Assembly: GCA_022497145.1 (NCBI GenBank)
Contig: MU386018.1
Coordinates: 1 to 41,769 of the forward strand
Reading direction: 5' to 3'
DNA from: Rostrohypoxylon terebratum
Taxonomy: Eukaryota > Ascomycota > Sordariomycetes > Xylariales > Hypoxylaceae
Length of the DNA stretch: 41,769 bases
This document shows, piece after piece, positions 10,545 to 23,107 of this stretch. Below the pieces are notes generated by a model that made no database searches, was not told the origin of the DNA, and worked only from the letters and a program-made list of their open reading frames with translations. The translations under genes were made by a program, and so were the position numbers. The first letter of the stretch is position 1. Every line of letters starts with the position of its first letter.

Positions 10545-13500
10545 TCTCAGACGGCTTCTTCATCGGACTTATCAGGCGAGCCTCGACGGCGATCAGCACT
10601 TTCGACAATGTCTTCACTTCGGGGGATTAGATGATCCTGACCACTCGACTCAACTCTTGGGGTCTCATGGGAAGCATCCAATCACGGGATGCTTCCGATC
10701 TCAGATCGATGAATCGGAGATTGATGTCGAAATCACAAGAGTCGCACAAAACAGGACTGGGAATTAATACAAACACGTATTGGCAAATTATGATCACGCT
10801 CGTGACCTAAATGACCTTGTCTAATATCAATGTGACTCGTAAAAGAATCGTATAATGTCCACGATGCTCGAGAAATATCGCCCGCTACCTTTCTTGCTAT
10901 GATAGAGGACTTTAACCAGGTTTCAAACTAACTACTAGGTATTCTGCATGGCTAACCTATATTATTATGAGAAAAAAGAAATGGGAAGCTTGAATTCGAA
11001 ACCATGGGAGACAGCGAACTACCTTCGATCCCCTAACATTAGCCACACTAGTATAAAGATAGAAACCAGAGTATATCCTAAGGACAAAGATTCGGCCAGG
11101 GCATACACCGGTGATATTGTTTCCCGTAGAAGCTCTATTCCCAATTGATAAACCTCGGAATCGAGATCACGGAATAGGGTACCATAAAGTTGTTTTACTA
11201 GGATCTCAATACGTAGGTAGTGGTTTAGCTAGAGATCTTAAAAAAGTAGTTGAAGCGGTCAAGTTGTCAGCGTAACGAGATTCCACTTCTTCTGCAGCAT
11301 AGCGGTGTGCTCCGATACCCTAGTTAGAACATCCCACCATGTCCACGTACACGTATTGGAAAGTTCACACGTATCATTGCGTCTGCCTAGGTGTAGTATA
11401 GTATGAAGATATTTATAAACCTGCGGATAGGAAAAATTGTAAAAAGTGTGGAGTCGTAGGTGTCTCTGCCAACCGCTCGAGATAATATCTGGTACACGCT
11501 GAGTCCTACGACGACACTTCAGCTACCATTACATCATCTTTAGTAGGGGACTATCTATACTTAAGCGAACAATGTGTGGAAGGATTCCACTCCGCTAGTC
11601 AACTGGACTATACTCCTTCCGAATTCGAGGTCAAGAGGTGACATGCCTTGCTATCGCCGACTTTGTATGCCACCTACATACCTAGGTTCTCATAGTAATA
11701 ATTTTGTTACCTATTTCCTCTTGTCGCTAACGCAGGTATGTCTGTATTAAATCAATAGATGGGGCCATTAGGAAACCTCAGTGTAAAGGAATGGCGATAG
11801 AAATGTACTTGGATCTTTGGCGACTGTCCCCTCTTCAACCGACGTCTCTCCAAGACCATCTAGATGCTACCCCACAACTAGAATATTGCGCTGCCCAAGA
11901 GTATAGGCCATCATCCCGTGGACCCCAAAGCTTTAAATGTCTCATTTGACACTTAGAAAGCAGCACCGGCGAATTGATCATCAAGGCCTCAGCCTTTGCA
12001 AACAGGAACCAGCCCCCAAACATCGTACGTTAAAAGCAAGAGAGAGCGACTTGCAAACTAGTTTCGAGTGCTTCACGTCGCATTCTGAAAGCTAGCAATT
12101 GCGACTTTAACTCGATCAAGTATGGTAATGGGACCGACCCAATACTACCTCTAGTGCCATTATAACTCGCATATGCACGATCGCCTCATATCATAAGGGA
12201 CGGTTTCCACCAGGAAAAAAAGTAATGGGATTGGAGTACCTTACCACACCATCTGCGTAGCGAACCAATCATTTGGAGGTCCCACTTGTCTAATTCATCG
12301 TGGGTGTCACTGCCGCCACGCTACACACTCGCAACGACGCTAGTACCGAGGAAAAAACACCTACCGTAAGAAGCAATCATGGCATGTGACTGGATCTAGA
12401 CCGTTTCGAGTGTATCTTGTGTTGGATTTCATACAAGAGATATGCCGGGATCTGCATGGTCTGTCGGAAGTGTGAGATGTGTTAAATTGAAAATGTGAGA
12501 GACGAGGTGGAGATACTACATAGTTATTTACCTGGCACTGGTTTCCCACATTTCGTCGCATATCGAACTTTCAATTTCAACGGGTCGATGAAAACTGGAA
12601 ACGTTTTCGAATGATAATAGTGTACACTAGACGGACGTACCCATTCACACGTGGGTATCCAATAGCTCACCTTAGTGCCTGAAAGTTCTACGCCATGACA
12701 CTCTTCTATCGATGTCCAATGTCGACCGCCAATTGATAGAAATGGCGGGGTGTAAAGACTCAAGAGCCAGTAAGAGAACTTGTCTGGGCGCTGCTAAGAC
12801 TCGCTGTTCGCTGTAGAATTTGGCTACGCTATGATCCCCTTTTTTTAAGGCTAAATCCCTGACGGCACGTGTATTCTATTCTCGTTTAGCACTTGACAAT
12901 AGCAGTGCTAGGCTTCTTTGGTAGGGAGCACGGGCGATTCTCCTCACGATCCACTAAACGGCATCGTCGATATTTTATTGCCAGTCAGCCAGTCCTGCTC
13001 ATCCACAGTGCGTGCCGTGATGATCCGTCAGAAAATCTCCGACTAACCTGTCTCCCGGTAGCAGGCGGAGATAGTAATACCTGGCGAGTTGCTAACTTCA
13101 AACAGGTAGACAATAGATAGGAGGGAATACCCGCCACTTCCTAGCAGGGTGAGGAAGCCAATCGTAGAACCCCTTCTACTGCAACCGTCGCGGCACAAGG
13201 CGGACTGTGCGCATCTTAATGAACACCCCCCATCATCAAAGAGAATGCACCGTCTTGGGCAGGAAGAGATGGCCAAGGGAGGCCTAAGCACGTGAGATCG
13301 AATGAGATGAGTTGAAATCTAGGTAAGTATTGTGATGCCACCTTTGGTCAGATCAATTAGTTCAATAGGACCTAGGTGTTATGAAGTTATGAGTGCAGCC
13401 GGTCAGACCCAGTTGCATCGCGAAGCCACCTCCGCACGCTGTCAGTTCCAGTGTGTGATAGGTGTTGTAAGCGAAAGCACAGGTGTGCTTTTTTAGCACT

Positions 13501-15400
13501 CTTTTTAGCACTCCCTAACCTAGGACTAGGTCCACTGTCCTACACTAGCTGGTATTAATAACGCGTTTACGAATCCATTCAAAGGCCTGTTGAAGAACAG
13601 GGCTGATAGATACCCGTGGATGTTGATTAGTGTAATGTCAGATCGGCAGTTAAGTTGAAAGTAAACAGGGTTTCCTTGCTTTGAAGCTAGGGTGTTGCTT
13701 AAGTCAGTATCTTCGACGAGAACCATCACCACCAAAGTTTGCCAAAAAAAAAAAGGAGCAATTAGCGGAATCCCATCCGCTCACGATGGGATCCCACCTA
13801 AGCCCATTGCCTCAAGCTTCAGGATCGTAGCACTTGATTGGCTGTTAAATCCCACGGGAGAGCACCACGGCAGCATCCTGCGTCTTTGACCTGCATGCGA
13901 GTGTGCGACCTCCGAGGATCAGGGAGAGCGGGGTGAATTGGCCGGCAAGCCAAGCCGCACCTATCATAATTGATAGTGACCCGACATCACATACCTCGGC
14001 GGCTCTAAAGATGACGTCCGGCAAGCTAGGGAGTGATTCCTCCAACGCCCGTCTCCTTTTTCGAAAGGCATTCTAATTCCTCCTATTCGACGGTTCTTCA
14101 TGTAAGTGATACGGGTAGATGCTCTAAAATCTGCATGGCCGAATAATTAAAAAAGTATGACCAAAGTAGCTGTCAGCTATCCGAATCACCGGCACCACAA
14201 ATTGTGCCCCATCCTGCCCATCCAATATTGCGAATAAATCGTCCGACGAAGGGGATATGATCTGTGTGATACGTATGATACACATACCTACACGCTAAGT
14301 TTGTCAATCGCAAACGCAGATGAAGCTCGGTGTGGGTGGTGTGGGATTTCCAAACCTTGGATTGATGCCCAAGGCCGGTCCGTGATGAACCTCTAGTGGT
14401 CACACTTTTTTAGTACTTCTCGAGTTCTTCAGTAGTATGTATTTCAGTCGCAGCCGAATGCGACGGCTATTTGAATATTTTGTTTCGGTTTTTGTTTTTT
14501 TTTATATTTCCTTTTCCCACCTTTCGTCCCATGATGCGTATCACCTTGCCTCGTTATATAGCCCCCCTTAATCTTAGCTGAATATTGCTAAGACCTGGGG
14601 TATTTAGATCTTTTACCTCGCGAATTTACCACTTGAACTCTTTAACTATCCAAATCCAAATCGAGATATTTCGAGGAGTACTTTGGAACTTTCTCTCCTT
14701 CTCTCCTCATACCGAATTTCGTTAGACGTTTTTACTGTACATAATAAGTCAGTGCATACTTGCGGTAGCAGCGCTTCGTCGATCAGCCGTCCGATCATTT
14801 GTTTTACTTGTCGGGTGTTCGCGAGATAATATTTAATTTCCACGTATTCCTAGTCGTTCGGCGATTATTTGCGGTTTGCTATATGTTAACGATCAGCAGA
14901 ACTGGAGGCTCGAGCGTCGGCTTGAGAGGCAAAACAGACTGGACGAGATTGTCTAGGATTGCGCACACTTTACCCCCTGAAATAATGTCAGTAAAAGCTT
15001 AATCTGATACAGATTTTCGCGGGGTTCTTAAGTATCGAACAAGGCTTTGAGACGTATTATCAAAACATACCTATTTTTTTTGATTTTTTACAACTGCAAT
15101 AAGCCACTGAATTAGAAAAGATAAAACATATAAAAAAACTATACTTTTTTAGGATGACTTTTCGCGGGTTTATTTTGTGTTGAAATTAATATAGTACTTT
15201 TGTGCTGGGTTGGCGATGGGGTCATTTTCAGAAATCTAACTAACACTATTTCAAGGGGGAAAGTGTAGGTCCGCGGCGTTGACGAAAAGAGAAAAGTTGA
15301 AAAAAAATTAAAAAAGGAAAGAAAAAACTCAGATAGAATTAACAAATTGAACCAATCCACTTGCTTCACTGTGATCTTCTCCAAACTTTACCTTACCTTT
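10545..15400. other. Gene-poor region of about 4.9 kb
   Basis: No gene can be supported on either strand. Open frames here are all under about 105 codons, show no splice-compatible neighbours and resemble no family I know. Base composition is not strongly AT-biased, so the region does not look like a heavily RIP-mutated transposon. Homopolymer A/T tracts are common between 13,740 and 15,340. Degenerate relics or non-coding transcripts remain possible. Confidence 0.5.
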
Positions 15401-17214
15401 ATCTTAGGTACGTATTCGTACATCATTATATCAGTACATTATATCTATAGCTGCAGTTGCCAATTGCAGCTGCTGCAGGGTGACCCCTGAGACCCTGGAC
15501 ACCCTGGGAAACCCACCAACCCACTTGGAAACTCAAAAAGAGAATCCCCCCATTGCCCCACTACCTATGTACCACCACCTAGGTACCGTAAGTACCTGTA
15601 TTGTATCACCTCATCCTTTAGCAGTACAACTTACGTGTTCAGGTACCATAAGTGTACCCCAATTTGCCTATCGCCCATCAAAAATCCCATGCTGCCTGCC
15701 CATTCAATCCACCATTCAAATCCATCAATCCTAGTAGCTTCCATTTATTTGCTGCGTCTGGGTCTGGTCTTTGCCAGTTGTGCCTGTACATATGTGCCTG
15801 GTTACTGCCACCGCTTGCTTGCCCCAGCCATCTGGGTTAAGACCACGGCGGTGGAAAGTGTGGAAAGTGTGGAATCTGACGAATCTTACCTAGTATGAAA
15901 ACTGAACCTTACTGCTCTTGCCATCGTCAACTTTCCGTTACTTCATACTTCTACACTGCTATTACTTCGTACTTCTTTTTTCTTTCTTTCATAACTGGCA
16001 ACTTTTGTACTTTCAGACTTTCAGACAACCATTGGACTTTTACATCTTCATACCTGACCTGGCATTTGATGCCTCACGCCTCACGACAATCACTCCTTCA
16101 ATCACATACCCTTCACACCTTCACACACAATAACATCCTGAACAATTAATCGCCTTCTTTGAAACTATTATGTCATAATCAAAAACTGTCAAAACTCAAC
16201 ATCTAAAGAAATCCACCTTCTCCTTTCGGATATTCGCTACGAGTTTTTAGATTCTTACCTTACCAACTATCAACCAGGGATCATCTTCATAGTAGGGCTT
16301 CTGAGGCTCTTAATTCTTCATTCTATTACTGCCCAATCCATTTGATTCATTGGTCCTGGTTTCGCGGTCCAAGCACACGTTTCGACGTTCCAATCGCAAT
16401 CCTATCGCATCACATCACATCCACAACCCCGACGACCATTCTACCGTCACGTCTGTTCTCTCTACCTTTTCTTGAACGACGCGCCATCACCCATTACCTA
16501 GTTTGGATCAACCCATCCCAAACGAAACACAAAACATCTCTCACCTCCGCTCTCGCTTCACCACCGCATAAACCGTCTTCAAACTATTACTTGGCTAGAT
16601 CAATACTTCCGAAACTCCTTGTATCGAGATTTCATAAATAAGAGACTCGAAAACCATTAAAACCACTAATTCCTTCCTCTCCACGCTTCACCCGGTGGTT
16701 TGGCTCGGATTCTCGCAAGTCCTATAAGTCGCTGTCTTAAATCAAATTTAACGGCGGTTAGACCTAAACGGGGAAAACCCGTTGGATTCTGGTGGACCTG
16801 CGCAAGGTAGATAGAGCCTCGGACCCTGCAATCTTCAACACCTTCTGGTGGTTGGAGAGCAAAGGGGGGAGAAGAGTAAAGAAGCAAAAACTAATACCAG
16901 TCATCCCATTCCTTCCTTTCATACACCACACTCTACACCACACCATACAATTTTTGTCATTATCGCTCCGAAAATTCTGGTCTCTATTGTGTTAAACCGA
17001 GACACGATCATCCACGGAAAACAACCTGTTACATCCTCCACCCGCAAGTCCGTTCATTCCGATTGCCGACTCACGGTGGCTCCCTTGCCTATTTAGGTAC
17101 ATAGCTACTTAACAAAGAAATAGACGCTAAGAATAAGAATAGAAAAAGAGCCCAGAAGGAGCTAGAAAGGCTAGAAAGGGAAAATAGAGTAAAGCGACAA
17201 ACGCAATCGTAACA
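15401..17214 (+). promoter_or_regulatory. Probable promoter and long pyrimidine-rich 5' leader of the Ras-like gene
   Basis: The plus strand from roughly 15,480 is rich in C, A and T and full of short ATG-initiated frames (for example 15,635-15,898 and 16,342-16,641) without recognisable products. This is typical of long fungal leaders with upstream open reading frames. A perfect 6-bp hairpin, AACGGG/CCCGTT with a five-base loop, lies at 16,767-16,783. A CT-rich tract precedes it. The transcription start and any leader introns cannot be fixed from sequence alone. Confidence 0.4.
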
Positions 17215-18111
17215 ATGCATCACAACCAACAATACCAACAATACCAACAATACCACCAACCACAACAACCTACCTCGATCCCGCAACCGCCGGTACCTAT
17301 ATCCATTACGATATGCGGCGATGGCGGGTGTGGTAAATCGTCCATAACCCTACGGCTAGTCCGATCACAGTGGACTTCCGAGTATGATCCCACCATAGAA
17401 GACAGTTACAGCATCACGAGGCGCATAGATGGGACAACATATCACCTTTCGCTGACCGACACTGCGGGTCAAGAGGAATATCGCGGCATGTGGGCGTCTT
17501 CTAATCTGAGTGCGGACGCTTTCCTCCTCGTCTACGACATCACCTCGCACGATAGTCTCGATGCCCTGAATTACTTCAACGACTTGATAGATATGGAAGC
17601 CGAGACGCGTCTAGATAACGCGGCACGTGCGAGGAGAGCTGGTTTAGGGGCAGGACAAAGACGAGGGAGTCCCGGGATGGGAGGAGCTGGCAGCGGCGCG
17701 AGGACCATACCACCGGTCAAGATAGTAGCTGGCAATAAGTGTGATCTACAGGAATCGCGACAAGTCCCGGCAGCACAGGGACTCGAGTGGGCGCGAAAAC
17801 GCGGGTGCGGCTTCATGGAGACGAGTGCCCGCCTCGAGGTGAACATTGAAGAGACGTTCGCCCTCATCGTTCGTCGCGTAGTTGAAGGCCGCCGGCTAGC
17901 GGAGATGGGTGTCCTGGATAACACCGAGATGGACCGTCGCGGGGTCACCAAACCTTTAACGCCTCTGGGGAACACTGACGACCGTGATACTGAGATGGAG
18001 AAGCCTGGACGTTCGGGGCTAATGAGAGGGCCTCGACTTGGCGACGGCCAACGACTAGGTTTCGGGGGCAGAGGGAAAGATGGGTTCTGGAGGAGTTTAC
18101 GATGTTGGTAG
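17215..18111 (+). CDS. Ras-type small GTPase with insert and no CaaX box
   Basis: Single-exon protein of 298 residues. After a Gln/Tyr/Pro-rich N-terminus (three QQY units from a 9-bp repeat) the GTPase elements occur in order: P-loop GDGGCGKS (35-42), effector loop YDPTIEDSY (57-65), DTAGQEEY (82-89), NKCD (174-177) and ETSAR (202-206). The effector loop and the switch-II Gln86 are Ras-like. There are three departures. The P-loop has Asp and Cys where Ras has Ala and Val. About 38 Gly/Arg-rich residues (128-165) are inserted before the strand leading to NKCD. The C-terminus is a Gly/Arg-rich extension ending RSLRCW rather than a CaaX box, so normal prenylation is not expected. Membrane attachment, if any, must differ. 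I cannot assign it to Ras1, Ras2, Rheb or Rsr1. The ATG at 17,215 follows an AACA context. Confidence 0.9.
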   Translation: MHHNQQYQQYQQYHQPQQPTSIPQPPVPISITICGDGGCGKSSITLRLVRSQWTSEYDPTIEDSYSITRRIDGTTYHLSLTDTAGQEEYRGMWASSNLSADAFLLVYDITSHDSLDALNYFNDLIDMEAETRLDNAARARRAGLGAGQRRGSPGMGGAGSGARTIPPVKIVAGNKCDLQESRQVPAAQGLEWARKRGCGFMETSARLEVNIEETFALIVRRVVEGRRLAEMGVLDNTEMDRRGVTKPLTPLGNTDDRDTEMEKPGRSGLMRGPRLGDGQRLGFGGRGKDGFWRSLRCW

Positions 18112-19383
18112 AATGAAGTGCGTCCCAACCAACATTTTTAGAATCAACCACGACACAACTACAACACACAAAACGATCAGCAGATCGCAAAAGTTCAAAA
18201 CAAGCCTACGAATTCTCGAGCGATAGACTCGAGGGAGAAAAGGAGAAAAGTACATCAGTCCTACGATAGAGACTAGGGTGCCTACATAAATGCTCGGGCA
18301 TTGCGGGGACCACCTCATGAGTTAACGAAATTAAGCCGGCGCACCAAATACCCCCTCACGATGAAACCATTCCGATTTTCTATTCGTACCTGGCTGACGG
18401 AAGCGAAGAATTCGACGGAGTATCTTGATCTATTTATTTAACCAAACCTGCCACTTCAAACAACAGTCGCAAGACATCATTGTATCTCGGAGATACCACA
18501 CAGGCGTTTTGTTTTAACGGCAAGGCAGCAGACGGCGGCGGCAGGAAATTGCGGGCGGGTTGTGGATGCCATCGAATTTTCGATTTGTCAGGGGTCATGA
18601 GTATTCATTCATCTTCCTCTCGCTTTTTTTCTTAATGCGCGCCCGGGGAGGTAGGGGAGGGAGCGAGAGATCTATGCAAGCTATCTTAAGGACTTGGATG
18701 GCTGTCCGGCTTGGTTTGGGTCAAGGGACATGGCGCAGAATGGCATGGCATTGGTTTTGATGAATCGAAGGGACGGGTTTGAAAAGCTCAGGGGCCTAAA
18801 TAGGTGGACCGTCGGCGCTCCGTTTTTCGTAATGAATTACTTATTTATTTGCCTGCTTAAGGCATCGTAATGTTGATTTATTTCACGAACTGTTGTGTTT
18901 CTTGTGTCCCTACATGATATGGCTCGTGAGTGAAGACGGAGTTAACCTTGGAACATTTAAACGATTCGAATTAAGTATGCTATGCTACTTCTAGGTATCT
19001 AAGGAAATTACGAGATCCATCTTCATCCAAGTATCTGATCTAGACTAGGCCGATTTAAATGCTCAGCATACATGCCTAGTCCTATCCCATCATGATTCTA
19101 CCACCAAAGAACCTATCCAATCCATGACGAAGTCCTCCTAGACGTCTCAGCATATATCCCACGGGACATTATCTTTTCGTGTCTGTCCACCCTATTACCT
19201 CCATATTCTAACTTCCTGTCTCGATTTTCTCCGTTTTGGTATCGTGAGTATTCATTCAGTCATCAACCAGCGCCTCCAGCGCCCCTTCCAATCCTCTCCC
19301 CCTTTGCCCTTGCTTTCTCCCTATAATCTAGGTGACTCCTCCCCTACCTCTTTATCCCTCGTCAAATCAATCACCACCCCGCC
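18112..19383. other. Convergent intergenic region, Ras-like gene to protease
   Basis: The Ras-like gene ends at 18,111 and the protease ends at 19,384 on the other strand, so this space holds two 3' ends. A 66-codon frame at 18,560-18,760 has no recognisable feature. No repeat or RNA gene is seen. Confidence 0.5.
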
Positions 19384-22148
19384 TCATATAAGCAAAACCC
19401 ACGCCAAGACTATAACACCCAACACCACCGCATTCCCCCACATCCCTCCCATCTTCCCCATGGTCCCCGACGTAGGCACCACAAACCTGGTATGCGTCGC
19501 CGCTCCCGCTGCCCCAACGGGTATCGTAGGCGTCGCCGCGTTCGCGTTAACGCCCATGCCAAGGCCCGAACCCATCGCCATCGGCACACCGCGGCTTGGC
19601 GCGGGCGCTACGGCTGCGACTGCGGTGGTCGCGCTGGCGCTGCTGTTGTTGAAGCCCCAACTCATGCCGCTGTACGGTACGGCCTGTCCCTTGCCTTGCC
19701 CCTGGCCTTGGCCTTGGGAAGGAGGAGATGGTGGAGGAGGCGGGAGCGGGTTGGAGTAGGAGAAGAAGGTTGTGGGGGAGCCGGAGGTATCGGGGGCTAG
19801 GGAGACATGTGGGGCGGTTGTCGTGAGGGGTGCCGGAGAGGCTGCGGGGGCAAGGGTTTCGAGAGAGGAAGATGAGGGTGTTGAGATAGACGGAGATGGG
19901 GGAGAAGGAGGTGTAGAGGGTGAGATTGTAGACATGGCTTTGACACGGATGGTGTCGACCGTGGTGAGGACACGCGTTGTTGTGGCGCCTACTGTGCAGT
20001 CATCATCAAGGACTTCGCAATTGTCGATCGTGTAGGTGCTAGTTTCACAGCGCTCAGTTGTTGTGATCTGGACTACCTGCGTCTGAATCGTGGTCGCGGG
20101 CTGTGTTACTTGGACCACGGTTGGCTGCGCCGTTGCAGACGTAATAGTTGGCTGGGGCGCAGGTTGAGTCGGGACTTGAACATGGGCTGGAGATGGTGAG
20201 GGTGAAGGAAGGATGTCGCCGGGGCAGAAGGTTGTGATGAAGGATTCTTGGCGAGTGTATTCTTTTTCGCTCATGGTGTATACAACGTGTCGGAACATGG
20301 TGCTAGTAAACGTTTCCGAAGCTGTGAAAGTTTCGTGAAACTCAAAGTGTTCGGTATGTTGTGCGACGCGCTGCGGCCCCTGCTCCTGTCCGCTATCGTC
20401 TCCACCGTCCTCATCGTTGTCGCATTCATCGTCCGGTTCATCTTCTGGGGCAGCCGGAGCAGCGCTGGCTTGTCTATCCAATGTAGCGGTCATAGTAGCA
20501 GTCGGTGGGAATAGAGTCTCCGTGCAGTCAGGATCATCAGCCGGAGAAGCTGGACGTACGGCGACAGGCGCCTCGCAGGATCCTGGGATATTGGCCGCAG
20601 CATCCACACCAGCGGGTACAGGGACTAGTTTCGAATCATCACTGCACTTGGCATAGTTTGCCATGTATAGCGCGTTATTGTCCAGGTCGAATGTGGCTTT
20701 CGGTAGTTGTTAGCTTTCTTCGTATCCCCCATCTCCTTTTTCGTATGATTAACTCACCATAGGCACCCCTCAAGAACGTATCCCCCAAGATCCAGACACC
20801 AATATCTTTATTATACTGCGCACCCAAGAAGCATTCATCGCCACCGTACCAGATGAAGTCTGCGTAGCTGACAGTAATCGTGACTTTATTGCTACCCTCG
20901 CCCGCAAACTCGAAGTTTAAGCTACCGTCTGTCGTGTTGCGCAAGTCACACGGGACTTTATACCCTCCGCTACCATCGCGCGTAGCGCCTGGAAATCCGG
21001 CGGCTATCTCGGTTACCATGGATTCTGGGAGTAGGGAGAGCGTAGTCCCGGAGTCGACAACAACTTGCAAGGGCATATTGGAATCCTTTGCTGGTTCACT
21101 CTCCTGGGCGATAGCATTGGTGTTGGCACCGTTGCTAGGGGTGTTCATGGAGAGGGAGTTAAGCGTTACGACGTAGTGACTATGCAAATTAGAATCTGGA
21201 TACTAAGGATGGTGTATGCGAGTATACTTACGGATCTTTAGGGTCAATAGGGACCTTAGCCAAGTTGCCGGCATACTTATTAGTATCAACTCCGCCGAAG
21301 ACCATTTCTCCCGTGACCGCAGCGGTAGGACCAGGTTGACCTCCCAAGTCTAAGCTGAACAACTTGCTGCTAGTATACCCCTGGTCTGCCAGCGAGTCGA
21401 TGATAGTTGAGTATTCAACAACCCCGCCTCCTTGTCCACGTCCAAGACCTAGTATGCCGAACCAGACATCACTCGATGTATTCGAAACACCGAATTGCTG
21501 ATCTTTGATCTGAGCACCTATAGCCAGTCGTCAGTAACCCATACCCTAATCCCTCTAGTTCAAGAAGCGAGATACAATACTTACCAGAAAGATAAACATC
21601 ATCCGTATAATAAATCCCGCTCGCGCTCCCCTGTCCATACTGGATCCCAAAATTCGTATTCAAGCTCTTCGCTGTAGGCGACATGTCCGGATCATAGTGC
21701 CCAAACGCCTCGCAGTATTCCTGCACATTCGCCGCAGAGCAATTCGGATTAACCCACATCTCGAAAGAGCCGGTATCGAGTAGCACGCTGACAGTCTGAG
21801 GGTTCTCTCCTGTGCCGAGAGTCACTATTCCCCTATTAGCATCCGTTTCCCATTCTGCAATAATTGGGACTGTGAATACATACTCTCCGCAAAGTACGCC
21901 GCGCCGTACACACCCAGAACATCCGTCCCAAAGTACCTCCTCGCCAGACTCGTCGCCGGAGCGCCCGGTTGCTGAACACGTCTCAACGGTATCGCCAAGA
22001 CCTCATTCGCGTTCTTATAATTACGCGTTGCGTTGACCGTTCCAATATGCGTCGTCGCATTCATCATATTAAAAGCTCTTACCGCTCCCACCAACGAGCC
22101 AGCCACCACCAAACCGCTCAAAAGACCGTGAGGAGAAAACGACGACAT
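19384..22148 (-). CDS. GPI-anchored yapsin-like aspartic protease
   Basis: Secreted A1-family aspartyl protease, 841 residues in five exons: 22148-21914, 21854-21585, 21517-21232, 21179-20758 and 20696-19384. All junctions keep frame. The first junction is supported by the resulting YFGTDVLEWETDANRGIVTL. A signal peptide (LLSGLVVAGSLVGAVRA) is followed by a pro-segment. The catalytic aspartates are Asp105 in LLDTGSFEMWV and Asp306 in VVDSGTTLSLL, with the flap tyrosine in IQYGQGSASG. The protease fold ends near residue 420. The remaining 420 residues form an acidic patch, then a Ser/Thr/Pro-rich stalk with a PPPPPSPP run and a QGQGQGQG run. A hydrophobic tail (GNAVVLGVIVLAWVLLI) fits a GPI-attachment signal. 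It likely acts at the cell surface or wall in shedding or processing surface proteins. That role is inferred from the family. Confidence 0.92.
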
Positions 22149-23107
22149 CTTGCTGCGCGACTGACCAACCTAGCTTCTAGGAAGTGCAGTTACTAATTCC
22201 GCAGTCGCTCAAAGTCGGGGGAAGAAAAGCGAGTGTATAGATAAACGACCTAGCGAACAAAACGAAAAAGAAGGAGCAGCGGACGAGGAGAAATAGGCCC
22301 CCATGGCTCCCTATATCAACACCTCGAGCGAGGAATTCGAAAGCGATAACTAGGCGATGAGGCTCGACCAGCTAGCGCCACCTCGCACGAGGTTGAGGAA
22401 TGCAGGACACATGTCTCAGGGACAATTCTTCTTCCATTTCTTAAGAATACGGCGGAGGGCTGGGGACGCCTGAGACGTTTGTTGATATGGCAACCGATAA
22501 GTTCTGGGCTAAGGGCGGCTCCATTGGCCTCATGCCAGGGAAGGCCGTTGCCCCTTTCCTCGTAGATGGGGATAGGTGGTATGAGATCTCGATTATTAGA
22601 AGCCTGCTCCCTCATCAATTGCTAGAGATTGTTCGGCCAACGGAGAGTCTCACGTTGATACGTCTCGTGGAATTAAATTAGCTTTTGAGATTACATCCCC
22701 AAGTTCCAGCTCTTGCTGTCTTGTCGCTTATAAATGAACATACCTACCCTGACAAGGGGTATTATAGGAAATGAGTTATATGAAGGGTGACAGTTATAAC
22801 CAAAAGGGATGGATTAAGGCCGGAATGGTTATAAGGTAGCAGGTCAATTAGATTGAAAGTAGTATCAGAAAGCATTTGCAGGAAAAGAGGAGAAGAAGAC
22901 CCTGCTCTACCTGTATCATCAAATCATCCACTCAACCGCCTGCGCTGCTGCCGTTTCTTCTTCAGGCGCTGCACTCTGAACTCCCTTCCTTCCCGTAGAC
23001 GCCTATGCCATTCAGTGTAATGCATCCGCGTGTATGTTTTCTTTGTCGTGTACCTAGCCCTACCTTCGCGACCGAGCATCCCTCCCTTCCCCAAACCGCG
23101 TTTGCGA
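22149..23107. other. Intergenic, upstream of protease and downstream of AMMECR1 gene
   Basis: Both flanking genes are on the minus strand, so this 960-bp space holds the protease promoter and the 3' end of the AMMECR1 gene. Frames at 22,316-22,618 and 22,924-23,136 (the latter very basic) lack family features and are not called. Confidence 0.5.

Noticed and set aside
10948..11148. 66-codon plus-strand frame downstream of the zinc-finger gene
   Set aside because: Isolated, with no motif, intron signals or neighbouring exon, so there is no basis to call a gene.
17571..18128. 185-codon antisense frame in the Ras-like gene
   Set aside because: It arises from the GC-rich Gly/Arg codons of the sense gene, and its Ser/Pro/Arg composition is typical of an antisense shadow.
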